In this document: one piece after another, positions 8,032-16,615 of the stretch
Layout of the letters: every line of letters begins with the position of its first letter
How positions within the stretch are numbered: position 1 is the stretch's first letter
From: Fructilactobacillus sanfranciscensis DSM 20451
GTDB lineage: Bacteria; Bacillota; Bacilli; Lactobacillales; Lactobacillaceae
Direction of reading: 5' to 3'
Length of the DNA stretch: 36,879 nucleotides
NCBI RefSeq assembly: GCF_001436035.1
Contig: NZ_AYYM01000010.1
Span: 1-36,879, forward strand
Translations under genes and position numbers: made by a program
Notes under the pieces: model-generated
Told to the model about the DNA's origin: nothing
The model's database searches: none
Seen by the model: the letters and a program-made list of their open reading frames with translations, nothing else

Positions 8032-8958
8032 CTATTTTTCACTATATTTCTTAAAATTAGTTTTAATAAAATCAGCTGAATTTTGTAATTTTTCTTTTTC
8101 CTCATCCGTTAAATTAAGTGATACATCATCTAAGACACCATCACGTCCAACTACCACAGGATATGACAAATAAGAATCATAGTCTTTTCGATAATTAGAG
8201 ACTGGTAAAACAGTATGTGCGTCAGAAAGAACTACATTAGCTAATCGAACTGCTGCAGTAGCAACTCCATAACTTGTGTACCCTTTTCCTTTAAAAATGG
8301 TATAACCTCCATGACGGGCTTCGTTATCTAAAGCATCTAAATCTAAGTGACGTTCTTTTGCTAATTCGGTTAATGGCTTATCTAAAGCACGAACCGTTGA
8401 CCAAGCAGTAAATTGAGAATTACCATGTTCACCTAGGTTATATCCTGTTACCGAACGGGAATCAAGATTTAGTTTTTCGGCGACAGCACGTTTCATTCGC
8501 GCTGAATCCAAGAGCGTTCCAGTCCCAATCACATGCTTTTTAGGCAAGCCAGTAATCTGCTGATAAAGTGAAGTAATCACATCAACTGGATTAGTAATGG
8601 CAATGATGATTCCATTAAAGCCTGAATCACGGATCTTAGCTGCCACGGATTTAACTTGTTCACTATTGTAAGCAAGTTCAGAAAAACGATCTTCTTTGGC
8701 ACCATCATTCAAGCGGATATTTCCTAAAGCAGAAATAATTACATCAGCATCTTTTAAAGCGGCATAATCATTAACTGTGATATTAGTGTGAAATGGTAAA
8801 TTGGGCATTGCTTCTCGAAAGTCAATTGCATCTGCATTTACTTTAGCCTCATTTTTATCAATTAAAACTAAATCGTCGGCAAAGTCATTTGTCACAATAT
8901 AATGTGCTACTGTTGAACCAACGTGTCCATCTCCGATAATTCCAATTTTTCTTGTCAT
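8032..8958 (-). CDS. L-2-hydroxyisocaproate dehydrogenase (LDH/MDH superfamily)
   Basis: 308 residues. NAD-dependent enzyme of the lactate dehydrogenase superfamily that interconverts branched 2-oxo acids and L-2-hydroxy acids. Visible: the nucleotide-binding glycines GDGHVGS (9-15), NPVDVIT (123-129), and the catalytic GEHGNS with H178. The substrate loop reads GNIRLNDGAKEDRF (79-92) instead of the GAPQKPGE type of true L-lactate dehydrogenase; GNI and the GTGTLLDSARM segment are the form in L-HicDH of Weissella (Lactobacillus) confusa. Hence L-HicDH is preferred over L-LDH. An AGGAGGA ribosome site lies 8 bases upstream. Single gene ending at the terminator shared with nrdF. Confidence 0.85.
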   Translation of the reverse strand: MTRKIGIIGDGHVGSTVAHYIVTNDFADDLVLIDKNEAKVNADAIDFREAMPNLPFHTNITVNDYAALKDADVIISALGNIRLNDGAKEDRFSELAYNSEQVKSVAAKIRDSGFNGIIIAITNPVDVITSLYQQITGLPKKHVIGTGTLLDSARMKRAVAEKLNLDSRSVTGYNLGEHGNSQFTAWSTVRALDKPLTELAKERHLDLDALDNEARHGGYTIFKGKGYTSYGVATAAVRLANVVLSDAHTVLPVSNYRKDYDSYLSYPVVVGRDGVLDDVSLNLTDEEKEKLQNSADFIKTNFKKYSEK

Positions 8959-9022
8959 ATTATAAATATCCTCCTATTATTATCATTGCTAATCATTTTA
9001 ACAGTTTATTTTTAAAATACCA

Positions 9023-9934
9023 TTAATTTTTAATGATTTCAGTTATTTGTTCGATATCTTGGGGTGTAGTACGGCAGCAACCACCGATAATGTTCGCTCC
9101 TTCTGCAAGCCATCGCGGTACTTCCTGTTCAAAAGTATCAGTATGAGGGACTGAAGTCCAAGTTTTAGTTTGCGGATCATAAATATCACCCGGATTAGGA
9201 TAAACTACAATTGGTAAATCAGTGAGATGATGCATCAAACTTACAATGGGAGTAATATTTTCAATTTTGGTACAATTTACTCCAATTCCACTAATGCCTG
9301 ATTGCTTTCCTAACCAAATAATTACATCACGTAAAGGAGTCCCATCACTTAAAGTATTTTCATCTTTCACACTTAAACTAATCCAATACGGAATTTTATT
9401 CGGTAAATCATTAATTATTTTTACCACAGATTTAATTTCTGCAAAATTAGGCATTGTATCAACGGAAATTAAATCAGACCCAGCATTAATTAGAGTTTTA
9501 ATTTTTTCTTGATGAAACTTTTGGTATTCAGCAAATGATAAATCATATGCACCTGTATATTCTGCCCCATTAGCTAAATAAGCTCCGTAAGGACCAACAC
9601 ATCCAGCAACTAAACCAGCTGGATTAAAATCATCACGCGCTTGTTTAGCTAGCTCTACACCCTTTTTAATTAGGTCAAGTGCTTGATCGTGATTAATTCC
9701 AACTTTAGCAAAAGCCGCAACATTAGCTTGATAAGTATCAGTAATCGCAATGTCTGCACCTGCTTTAAAATAGTCCGCATGAACTTGATAAATTGATTTT
9801 GGATTATTAATCAAGGCATTTGCTGACCACAACAAATCATTGGTTTTTACACCTAATTTTTCTAATTCAGTTCCCATTGCCCCATCTAAGACAAGTTTCT
9901 CTTGTAATCGTTTTTCAACTGAAGTTTTAGTCAT
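9023..9934 (-). CDS. mmuM: Homocysteine S-methyltransferase
   Basis: 303 residues from the ATG at 9934. MmuM moves a methyl group from S-methylmethionine (or SAM) to homocysteine, giving methionine. The zinc-binding cysteines are present: C221 in GVNCTKI and the pair C286-C287 in GGCCRTTP; the N-terminal LVLDGAMGTELE is typical. The frame is open to 9985 but those 17 extra residues overlap the permease gene; the ATG at 9934 starts 10 bases past the permease stop, with a weak GTGAG upstream, suggesting coupled translation. The enzyme looks intact although the permease in front of it is broken. Confidence 0.92.
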   Translation of the reverse strand: MTKTSVEKRLQEKLVLDGAMGTELEKLGVKTNDLLWSANALINNPKSIYQVHADYFKAGADIAITDTYQANVAAFAKVGINHDQALDLIKKGVELAKQARDDFNPAGLVAGCVGPYGAYLANGAEYTGAYDLSFAEYQKFHQEKIKTLINAGSDLISVDTMPNFAEIKSVVKIINDLPNKIPYWISLSVKDENTLSDGTPLRDVIIWLGKQSGISGIGVNCTKIENITPIVSLMHHLTDLPIVVYPNPGDIYDPQTKTWTSVPHTDTFEQEVPRWLAEGANIIGGCCRTTPQDIEQITEIIKN

Positions 9935-9944
9935 TTTTGATTTC

Positions 9945-11243
9945 TCACTTTTTATCATATCTAATTTTGATTTCATAAAAAACATAACAAATTACAACAA
10001 ATGGAACGGTGTAATAAAGCGCTACCCTTTGATTAGGATCAACCCAAATCAATATACATGATAAGAAACATAAAATAAATGCTGCTAATGGTGTCCATGG
10101 ATAAAATGGGGTTCGATAAACTAAGTCACGAACGTCTTTTCCACTTGCAACATAATGCTTTCTAAATTGTAATTCTGACAAGGCAATTGCCATCCAAACA
10201 AAAACCACTGCTAAACCAGAGATAGAAACTAGAACTAAATAAACTGATCCAGCCGCATATACCGCTGAAAATAGTGCAAAAACTCCTCCAATCATACTGG
10301 CGATTAAAGCATAAATAGGAATTTCTTTTCGATTAGTTTGCTTAAAAATTTTAGGAATAATTCCTTCATTTGCTAATGACCATAACATTCTTGTTGAGGC
10401 ATATAATCCAGAATTAGCAGCCGAAATAATGGCAGTTAAAACCACAAAATTCATAATATCGGCGGCAAACGGAATTCCCATCTCAGAAAAGATTAAGACA
10501 AAGGGACTTTGAGTAACTCCAGCTTGTTTATACGAAATCAAGGAGCTCATCACGATCATACTCCCAATAAAAAAGAGAATTAAACGCCATAAAGTCGTTT
10601 TAATTGCTTTTGGAATTGTGGTAGCTGGATTTTTAGTTTCTCCTGCAGTAATTCCAATTAACTCAGTTCCTGAAAAAGCAAAGTTAACGGTTAACATGGT
10701 TGTGAATACTCCACCAAAACCATTTGGAAACAAACCATGTTCATAAAAATTTTTGAATCCAATCAGTTGATGGTTTCCATGAAAACTAAAGATTCCAAAA
10801 ATGGCACCTGCCCCTAATAAAATAAACGCAACAATGACAGCAACTTTGATACTTGAAAACCAAAATTCGGTCTCAGCAAACCATTTTACTGAAAAAGCAT
10901 TAATCGCAAAAATTAAAATCATGAATAACAAGCTCCATATCCAAGTGCCAATATAAGATAGCGACGACAAAACCAGCACTCTTTCCTAAATATTTTTGTG
11001 CATAAACATGAAATGATCCAGTTTCTGGCATTGCTACTGAAAGTTCTCCTAAACAAAGCATTACTAAGTAAACAATTACTGCCCCAATTAAATAAGCCAA
11101 AATTGTTCCAACTGGACCTGCTTCATGAATTGTATAACCAGAGCTTAAAAATAAACCCGTTCCAATTCTCCTCCAAGTGAAATCATTAGTACTTGTCGTG
11201 AGGTCATTGCCCGTGATAAATGATTTTTATGTTCTTCTGCCAT
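9945..11243 (-). pseudogene. mmuP: Broken APC-family permease, probably S-methylmethionine permease
   Basis: The gene begins well, with an ATG at 11243, an AAAGGAG site and a sequence like other amino acid permeases ([12 protein letters not shown]), but a one-base deletion near 11170 destroys the GGxIGTGLF motif of helix 1 and leads to a stop after 32 residues. Past this the frame resumes with LFLSSGYTI and [16 protein letters not shown], and breaks again near 10950: YW is followed directly by TWIWSLLF, where relatives carry about 27 more residues. About 80 bases seem lost, again shifting the frame. The rest (to 9945) is open and includes NAFSVKWFAETEFWFSSIKV-like residues typical of the family. 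Identification as MmuP rests on similarity recalled for the family and on mmuM next door. Confidence 0.85.
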
Positions 11244-11274
11244 GCTATTCTCCTTTAAGATGTATCAAAAACAA

Positions 11275-11308
11275 TAAAAAAACACCCATCCTAATCAAAG
11301 GACGAGTG
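11275..11308 (-). terminator. T-box terminator hairpin
   Basis: On the minus strand CACTCGTCCT and AGGATGGGTG form a 10-base stem (with G-U pairs) around TTGATT, followed by seven T. The CTCGTCCTT segment is shared with the antiterminator, so the two folds exclude each other. Confidence 0.88.
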
Positions 11309-11520
11309 CGCTCGTGTTACCACCTTAGTTCATATATTTTTTTCAAAATATATCTCTATAAGTTACACCGTTTAAAATGGTATAACTTTGTAATGGTATC
11401 GGTAACAAACCCGCTATTAGCTAACTATTCACTAATAAAGTTTTTTAAAGCCCATTTTCCAAATTGCTATTTCATTCTTTCACACCAACCAAGAATTCTC
11501 TGAGAAATTTTCATTTGTAC
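11275..11520 (-). promoter_or_regulatory. T-box leader (tRNA-sensing riboswitch)
   Basis: This fills most of the gene-free stretch 11251-11624. The minus strand has, in order, AGAGAATTC and GGTTGGTGTGAAAG (stem I, about 11500-11470), a long stem I, a stem III hairpin (AAGTTATACC/GGTGTAACTT, about 11388-11358), and the hallmark T-box AAGGTGGTAACACGAGC (11310-11326) followed by CTCGTCCTT, giving the antiterminator with its seven-base bulge. The competing terminator follows. The class is certain. The specifier codon, and so the amino acid sensed, I could not fix; methionine would suit mmuM. Upstream, TTGAAA near 11558 could be part of the promoter. Confidence 0.93.
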
Positions 11521-11593
11521 TTAACTTCTACATCAATTATTTAATTATTATTGTTATTTCAAACAAGTAAAAACGAATTGCCAAACGAATAAA

Positions 11594-11627
11594 GCAAAAA
11601 TAATTCGGAATAATCCGAATTATTTTA
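11594..11627 (-). terminator. Terminator of mprF
   Basis: Hairpin with 12-base arms at 11598-11609 and 11614-11625 (AAATAATTCGGA/TCCGAATTATTT), followed by T on the minus strand; its upper arm overlaps the mprF stop codon. Almost symmetrical, so it may work in both directions. Confidence 0.8.
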
Positions 11628-14177
11628 TTTTTTCAACAGTGGACGTTCGTTAACAATTTGAAGAAGCTGTAACATTGTGAACACAAGTGAATTATTTTTA
11701 CGATAAACGAAATATTTTGATTCCCATTTATCGACATATTTTTGTTTGTAAGACCGAAGTCCTTGGAAACTATAGAAAGCATCCCCATATTCATAAATTA
11801 AATGAGCAATTTTTTCGTTAATAAAACTAAAACGAGAATTACCCACATTTGCTAACGGAGCCATTCCTAAGTTAAACCAACGATAACCTTCTTCTTTAGA
11901 ATAATTAAACAAATTAATGAAAATTCCATCCATAATTCCCGAAGGTGCTTCTTCACTTGATCTCATTAAATCAATTGAAGTCATGGCATGATCCCCAGTT
12001 GGCATAATGTTAGCGAATGCAACAATTTTGTCATTTTCATCACAAATTACAGCGATTGGAGCTTGGTTAAGGTAATAAGGATCAAAGAATCCTAATGAGA
12101 ATCCCTTTTCATCACGGCCCTCTAACCATTCATCTGAAATTTTCTTCAAATCATTCATAGTTTCAGCAGAAAATGGTGGATTAATAATTTTAAATTTAAA
12201 ACCATCTCGCTCAAACTTATGCATTAATGCACGTTCACCACGATGTTTTTTACCGACTAAAGTAAATGTCTCCAAGTCAACGTGTCCTTCTTCACCAGCT
12301 TTGATGAAATCAAAACCTTTATCATGAAGTAACATCGTTAATGATTCACCAACTTCATAAAATACCAAAGTTAGATCAACATTATCTACATCAATCATAA
12401 ATTTATCAATGGCTTTATCTAATTTAGCTTGATTACCAAACGGTTCACCCATCACAATTAGCTTATTAGCTTTTTGTTTGTACATAAACACAATCTGGTC
12501 TTCGCCATCTTCAGTATAGAAATACACCTTTTTATCGCGAAGAAAAACTAAGTGACTAACTTCATTTCCACCAAATTGATCAATTACTTTTTTTACCCGT
12601 TCTTGATCAAATGGTTGGTTCATCCAAGGAGTATCGGAGTAAGAAAGAAAACGAATCAAACCATAAAGGATACAAATGGCAATGATAAATCCAATTAATC
12701 CAATTACCCAACCTTGTTGTGAAGGAAGTAAATATTCATTCGACATTTTAATGCCACCATGATCATGTCCCAGCACAAAACCAACTAAACAATAAACTGC
12801 AAAAGAAACCACAAAGATTCCCGCATCTGTAATAGCTGCTCCCCAAGAGTATGTTAAGCGATCACGGTACATTCCCTTACGAGAAAAAATTAAACAAATT
12901 AAAATAAATGCTAAGAAAATCGCTAATCGAATTGGAAAGTCTTCTTTCCAAAGTGTATTTCCAATTGCAAAAAGCAAAAGAAATACAGTTGGCCAAAACG
13001 CTTTTTTAACTCGCAAACCTACTCCTCTAGCTAACCCAATTAGCAAGCATCCAATGATTACATTGGAAAGTTGGCTTAAGAAATATAAGGTAAATGGTGC
13101 CAAAGAATTATAAAGCGGATTTAACAAGACCATGTTAGGAACAGTAGCCAATAAAATCATCATAATCCCAGAAAAATACATAAAAATCGTAATAATTAAC
13201 TGGGATGACCTTTGAATAATACTAGCAGGAATTTCATCTAAAAACTTGTTAAAACGGCCGGCTAATTCAATTCCAAACAAAAATGCTCCGATTCCAAATG
13301 GAATAAAGTAATAAAAAATTCGATAAAGTAATAGCCAAACGGTTGCAAGGGTTGGAGAGATTCCTAATTCACTAAGTCCAAGAATCATCATGGTATCAAA
13401 AGTTCCAAGTCCACCTGGAAGCATTGAAATAACTCCAAAAACATTGGCAGCAAAAAACATTGGAATCACATTCCAGATGTCAATGTGAAGATTCATAAAA
13501 TCCCCAATCACTAAGAACAAAGCTACACACGAACCCCATTCTAAACATGATCCAAGAATTAATTTAAGTTCTCTTCGAATCGTTAAATCAGCAAAAAATT
13601 CAGAATTGCTAAATCTAGTAAATAAGAAAACAATTGGGAAATATGCTCCCCCACCCAATAACCAAATCCAATCTCCGGCAAAGCGATTTCCAATCCCAAA
13701 ACCGAAAATCAGCACTAATGAAATTAAACAATAAGTTGACAATCCCGCAAGTAAAAATAGGGCCACTTTAGAAATTGCATAAACAATTTGTTTCTTACTA
13801 GCGTCTTTACTATAAAAGTTAGCTCGCAAGCTGGCTCCTAAAAAACCACCAAATCCAGCGATATTAGTAAAGGTGTTAGTTATCCAACCACTTTTTATTA
13901 CATACAAAGGTTTAAACTTAACAGGTAAAAATTCTGTAAAAGTAAAATCATAGATTAGCATGGGAGTAACAGCAAGTAAACCCAAAATTGTTAAAATTAA
14001 TAAGTGCTGTGGTGACTGTGAAGCCAAGCTTTGTTTCATTTGTTGTCCATTAATTTCTTTTAAAATACTATGGGCTTCAAATACAACGAAAGCTGCTACC
14101 ACTATTAAAAAAATAATTTTAATTACATTTAGATACTTATTAAAGAAATCAATAAATTTTTTAAAGAATGCTTTCAA
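11625..14177 (-). CDS. mprF: Phosphatidylglycerol lysyltransferase / flippase MprF
   Basis: 850 residues from a TTG start at 14177, which has GGAGG at 14184-14188, six bases upstream. An ATG at 14243 is in frame but sits inside the rplL terminator hairpin with no ribosome site, so it is rejected. MprF adds lysine (or another amino acid) from aminoacyl-tRNA to phosphatidylglycerol and flips the product outward, lowering surface charge and giving resistance to cationic peptides. About the first 530 residues are many membrane helices (flippase domain); the rest is the soluble DUF2156 synthase (GHRGERALMHKF, then EKGFSLGFF). No clear promoter lies between rplL and mprF. Confidence 0.92.
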   Translation of the reverse strand: MKAFFKKFIDFFNKYLNVIKIIFLIVVAAFVVFEAHSILKEINGQQMKQSLASQSPQHLLILTILGLLAVTPMLIYDFTFTEFLPVKFKPLYVIKSGWITNTFTNIAGFGGFLGASLRANFYSKDASKKQIVYAISKVALFLLAGLSTYCLISLVLIFGFGIGNRFAGDWIWLLGGGAYFPIVFLFTRFSNSEFFADLTIRRELKLILGSCLEWGSCVALFLVIGDFMNLHIDIWNVIPMFFAANVFGVISMLPGGLGTFDTMMILGLSELGISPTLATVWLLLYRIFYYFIPFGIGAFLFGIELAGRFNKFLDEIPASIIQRSSQLIITIFMYFSGIMMILLATVPNMVLLNPLYNSLAPFTLYFLSQLSNVIIGCLLIGLARGVGLRVKKAFWPTVFLLLFAIGNTLWKEDFPIRLAIFLAFILICLIFSRKGMYRDRLTYSWGAAITDAGIFVVSFAVYCLVGFVLGHDHGGIKMSNEYLLPSQQGWVIGLIGFIIAICILYGLIRFLSYSDTPWMNQPFDQERVKKVIDQFGGNEVSHLVFLRDKKVYFYTEDGEDQIVFMYKQKANKLIVMGEPFGNQAKLDKAIDKFMIDVDNVDLTLVFYEVGESLTMLLHDKGFDFIKAGEEGHVDLETFTLVGKKHRGERALMHKFERDGFKFKIINPPFSAETMNDLKKISDEWLEGRDEKGFSLGFFDPYYLNQAPIAVICDENDKIVAFANIMPTGDHAMTSIDLMRSSEEAPSGIMDGIFINLFNYSKEEGYRWFNLGMAPLANVGNSRFSFINEKIAHLIYEYGDAFYSFQGLRSYKQKYVDKWESKYFVYRKNNSLVFTMLQLLQIVNERPLLKK

Positions 14178-14214
14178 ATGGTTCCTCCAAAAAATCTTCA
14201 AATAACGATAGGTA

Positions 14215-14250
14215 GTAAAAAAGGGATGTGTGATTTCACACATCCCTTTT
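14215..14250 (-). terminator. Terminator of the rplJL operon
   Basis: Near-perfect hairpin with 15-base arms (AAAAGGGATGTGTGA and TCACACATCCCTTTT) and a two-base loop, followed by T on the minus strand. It stands 17 bases past the rplL stop and 38 bases before the mprF start. Confidence 0.9.
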
Positions 14251-14266
14251 ATATAAAGACTAGTTA

Positions 14267-14629
14267 CTATTTAAGAGTAACAGTTGCGCCTTGGGCTTCA
14301 AGTTTTTCCTTGATGTCGTTAGCTTCGTCTTCTGAAAGACCTTCTTTAACCATTGATGGTGCGTTATCAACGATTCCTTTACATTCTTTAAGACCAAGAC
14401 CAGTGATACCTTTAAGTTCCTTGATAACTTTGATCTTACCAGCACCAGCAGAAGTTAATTCTACATCGAAAGTGCTCTTAGCAGCAGCGGCACCAGCAGC
14501 ACCAGCAGCAGCAACTGGAGCAGAAGCTGAAACGTCAAATTCGTCTTCGATTGCTTTAACCAAATCGTTTAAATCAGTGATTGAAGCATCTTTTAATTGA
14601 GCAATAATGTTATCTTTTTCAAAAGCCAT
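14267..14629 (-). CDS. rplL: 50S ribosomal protein L7/L12
   Basis: 120 residues. L7/L12 forms the flexible stalk of the 50S subunit that recruits translation factors. The parts are clear: an N-terminal dimerisation helix region, an alanine-rich hinge ([11 protein letters not shown] near 42-52) and the C-terminal globular domain with [19 protein letters not shown]-like sequence and a final [17 protein letters not shown] ribosome site is present. It follows rplJ by 35 bases and shares its leader-controlled transcript. Confidence 0.98.
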   Translation of the reverse strand: MAFEKDNIIAQLKDASITDLNDLVKAIEDEFDVSASAPVAAAGAAGAAAAKSTFDVELTSAGAGKIKVIKELKGITGLGLKECKGIVDNAPSMVKEGLSEDEANDIKEKLEAQGATVTLK

Positions 14630-14664
14630 GTTAAATTCCTCCTAATAGGACATTTATATTTTTA

Positions 14665-15174
14665 TTATTCAGCGTCTTCTTCAGACTTGCTGTCTGCAAC
14701 AGCCTTAACGGCATATGCAACGTTACGAACAGGTGCTTGTAAGATATTTGCAAGAGTAGCAAGTAATTCTTCATGACTTGGTAATGTAGCAAATTCATTA
14801 ATCTTTTCAATACCTGCAACTTCACCTTCGATAATTCCACCCTTGATTACAAGAGCATCATTTTCATCAGCAAATTTTTTCAAAATCTTAGCAGGTGCAA
14901 CGGCATCTTCGTGAGAAAATGCAACGGCACTTGGTCCATTAAAGACTGATTTTAAATCATCATGACCACTTTGATCAGCAGCACGTTCTAAAATCTTGTT
15001 TTTAATAACCATAAGTTTAACACCACTATCACGTAATTCCTTACGTAATTCAGTGTCTTGAGCAACAGTCAAACCACGAGAATCAACTACAATTGCTGAA
15101 ACAGCTTCTTCAAAGTCTTTAGCAATTTCGTCAACCTTTTTGGCTTTGGCATCAATAACTTCTTTTTTTGGCAT
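14665..15174 (-). CDS. rplJ: 50S ribosomal protein L10
   Basis: 169 residues. L10 anchors the L7/L12 dimers to the ribosome stalk base. The typical N-terminus ([25 protein letters not shown] in part) and [13 protein letters not shown] are seen, with an acidic C-terminal helix that binds L7/L12. The ATG at 15174 has GGAGGT 8 bases upstream. The L10-L12 complex represses its own mRNA by binding the leader described next. Confidence 0.97.
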   Translation of the reverse strand: MPKKEVIDAKAKKVDEIAKDFEEAVSAIVVDSRGLTVAQDTELRKELRDSGVKLMVIKNKILERAADQSGHDDLKSVFNGPSAVAFSHEDAVAPAKILKKFADENDALVIKGGIIEGEVAGIEKINEFATLPSHEELLATLANILQAPVRNVAYAVKAVADSKSEEDAE

Positions 15175-15204
15175 AAATTTTCACCTCCCAATGAAATTTG
15201 GAAC

Positions 15205-15306
15205 CTATAAAAAAATCCCTATGTTCGCCAAAACATAGAGAAAAGTCGTTAAACTCCTCGGCAGGCATTAATTAAGGCTTTAAAAGCCACCTGAGTCTTA
15301 GGCGAA
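15205..15306 (-). promoter_or_regulatory. L10 leader: autoregulatory RNA with attenuator
   Basis: The 5' leader of rplJL on the minus strand has the features of the Firmicutes L10 leader: a long irregular structure (CAGGTGGCTTTTAAAGCC, then GCCTGCCGAGGAG) and a terminal hairpin CTATGTT/AACATAG followed by GGA and seven T (15209-15240). The last is an intrinsic terminator, so control is probably by transcription attenuation when L10-L12 is free. Assigned from position and recalled motif. Confidence 0.85.
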
Positions 15307-15310
15307 TCAT

Positions 15311-15350
15311 ATTATACTAATAATTTACCATAGGAAAATTAATTAGTCAA
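15311..15350 (-). promoter_or_regulatory. Probable rplJL promoter region
   Basis: TTGACT (15345-15350) and TAAATT (15322-15327) with a 17-base spacer; a perfect TATAAT also occurs at 15311-15316, without an obvious -35 partner. Either would place the start at the upstream edge of the L10 leader. Confidence 0.55.
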
Positions 15351-15379
15351 TACAGGGATTTAATTTTTAGGTCAGTACT

Positions 15380-16072
15380 TTAAAATGATTCAGGTGAAAC
15401 TTTAACACCAGGACCAAAAGTTGATGAAACAGAAATGTTTTGAATGTAAGTACCGTGAACAGAAGCAGGACGGTTTTTAACCAAAATGCTTTCAACAGTC
15501 TTAAAGTTTTCAACTAACTTATCTGTATCAAATGATTTTTTACCAATTGCAACAGCAATGTTACCATCACGATCAGTACGGTAAGTAACCTTACCAGCTT
15601 TGGCTTCAGAAACGGCCTTTGTAACATCCATAGTTACAGTACCAGTCTTAGGGTTAGGCATTAAACCTTTAGGTCCAAGCACACGTCCTAAACGACCAAC
15701 TTGAGCCATCATATCAGGAGTTGAAACGGCAACATCAAAGTCCATCCAACCGTCCATGATCTTTTGTGCTAAGTCTTCTTCACCAACAACGTCTGCACCG
15801 GCTGCTTCAGCTTCTTTAGCTTTATCACCCTTAGCAAATACAATAACTTTTTGATCTTTACCAGTACCATTAGGTAAAACTACGGCACCACGTAATTGTT
15901 GATCAGCTTGTTTTGTATCAACGTTTAATTTAATAACAACTTCGATTGAATCATCAAAGTTGGCAACATCTAATTTTTGAACAAGTGCAACTGCTTCATC
16001 GACTGGGTATGCAATACTCTTATCGATTTGTTCAGCAGCATCTCTATACTTCTTACCTCTTTTACGAGCCAT
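15380..16072 (-). CDS. rplA: 50S ribosomal protein L1
   Basis: 230 residues from the ATG at 16072 (MARKRGKKY), with GGAGGAAA just upstream; the frame extends six residues further but without support. L1 forms the mobile stalk that helps deacylated tRNA leave the E site, and represses its own operon. Visible: [19 protein letters not shown] (about 123-141) and the domain sequence [19 protein letters not shown]-like at the C-terminus. It lies downstream of rplK, with a leader hairpin of its own. Confidence 0.98.
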   Translation of the reverse strand: MARKRGKKYRDAAEQIDKSIAYPVDEAVALVQKLDVANFDDSIEVVIKLNVDTKQADQQLRGAVVLPNGTGKDQKVIVFAKGDKAKEAEAAGADVVGEEDLAQKIMDGWMDFDVAVSTPDMMAQVGRLGRVLGPKGLMPNPKTGTVTMDVTKAVSEAKAGKVTYRTDRDGNIAVAIGKKSFDTDKLVENFKTVESILVKNRPASVHGTYIQNISVSSTFGPGVKVSPESF

Positions 16073-16091
16073 GTGATTTCCTCCTTGCAAT

Positions 16092-16120
16092 GTGGTCCAA
16101 CGGAATCAAGTTCCTCCCAC
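16092..16120 (-). promoter_or_regulatory. L1-type operator hairpin before rplA
   Basis: Minus-strand RNA: outer stem GTGG (16117-16120)/CCAC (16092-16095), unpaired GAG, inner stem GGAA/TTCC, then an unpaired GTTGGA strand. A stem with an asymmetric internal loop next to GTGGGAG resembles the 23S rRNA site of L1. The inference is translational self-repression by L1; it lies 20 bases before the rplA start. Confidence 0.6.
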
Positions 16121-16167
16121 TTCAAGTATTACCTTTTGATAATACAGCGACTACTACGGGTTTAGAA

Positions 16168-16593
16168 TTAACCTTCGACAGTGAATCCCATACTACGTGC
16201 AGTACCTTCAATCATACGCATAGCTGCTTCAACATCAGCTGCGTTTAGATCTTGCATTTTAGTTTCAGCGATTTCCTTCACTTGAGCTTTGGTTACGCTA
16301 GCAACCTTCTTAGTGTTAGGTTCACCAGAACCAGATTCAACACCAGCAGCTTTCTTTAAAAGAATAGCGGCAGGTGGAGTCTTAGTAATGAAACTAAATG
16401 AGTGATCTTCAAATACGGTAATTACAACCGGAATAAGCATTCCTGCTTGATCAGCAGTACGTGCATTAAAATCCTTTGTAAATTCCATAATGTTCACACC
16501 AGCTTGACCCAATGCAGGTCCAACTGGAGGAGCAGGTGTTGCTTTACCCGCTGCAATTTGTAACTTTACAATATCTACTACTTTTTTAGCCAC
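16168..16593 (-). CDS. rplK: 50S ribosomal protein L11
   Basis: 141 residues, the standard length, from a GTG start at 16593 with GGAGG (16602-16606) 8 bases upstream. The frame is open to 16665 but the 24 extra residues fall in the leader. L11 shapes the GTPase-associated centre and binds the stringent factor pathway. Seen: [27 protein letters not shown] at the N-terminus (in part), with the flexible proline-rich linker, and the rRNA-binding C-terminal domain ending in [12 protein letters not shown]. Confidence 0.97.
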   Translation of the reverse strand: MAKKVVDIVKLQIAAGKATPAPPVGPALGQAGVNIMEFTKDFNARTADQAGMLIPVVITVFEDHSFSFITKTPPAAILLKKAAGVESGSGEPNTKKVASVTKAQVKEIAETKMQDLNAADVEAAMRMIEGTARSMGFTVEG

Positions 16594-16615
16594 GAGACAA
16601 ACCTCCTTAAGTCCG

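Noticed and set aside
9015-9040. Hairpin CATTAA/TTAATG at the end of mmuM as a terminator
   Set aside because: All A/T stem of six pairs with a poor T run; too weak to call.
10900-11100. Two separate short membrane-protein genes in 9945-11100
   Set aside because: They are fragments of one permease in different frames; their apparent starts (TTG, GTG) lack ribosome sites and fall inside conserved family sequence.
11241-11250. Frameshift in the permease as programmed recoding
   Set aside because: No slippery heptamer is present at either break and the second lesion is a deletion of many bases.
11177-11503. 108-codon plus-strand frame across the T-box region
   Set aside because: It crosses the permease start and T-box leader, has no ribosome site or known similarity, and the minus-strand RNA structure explains the sequence.
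14178-14243. ATG start for MprF at 14243
   Set aside because: It lies inside the rplL terminator hairpin without a ribosome site; the TTG at 14177 has GGAGG six bases upstream.
14178-14600. 140-codon plus-strand frame opposite rplL
   Set aside because: Antisense shadow of rplL, low-complexity alanine-rich in translation, no ribosome site.
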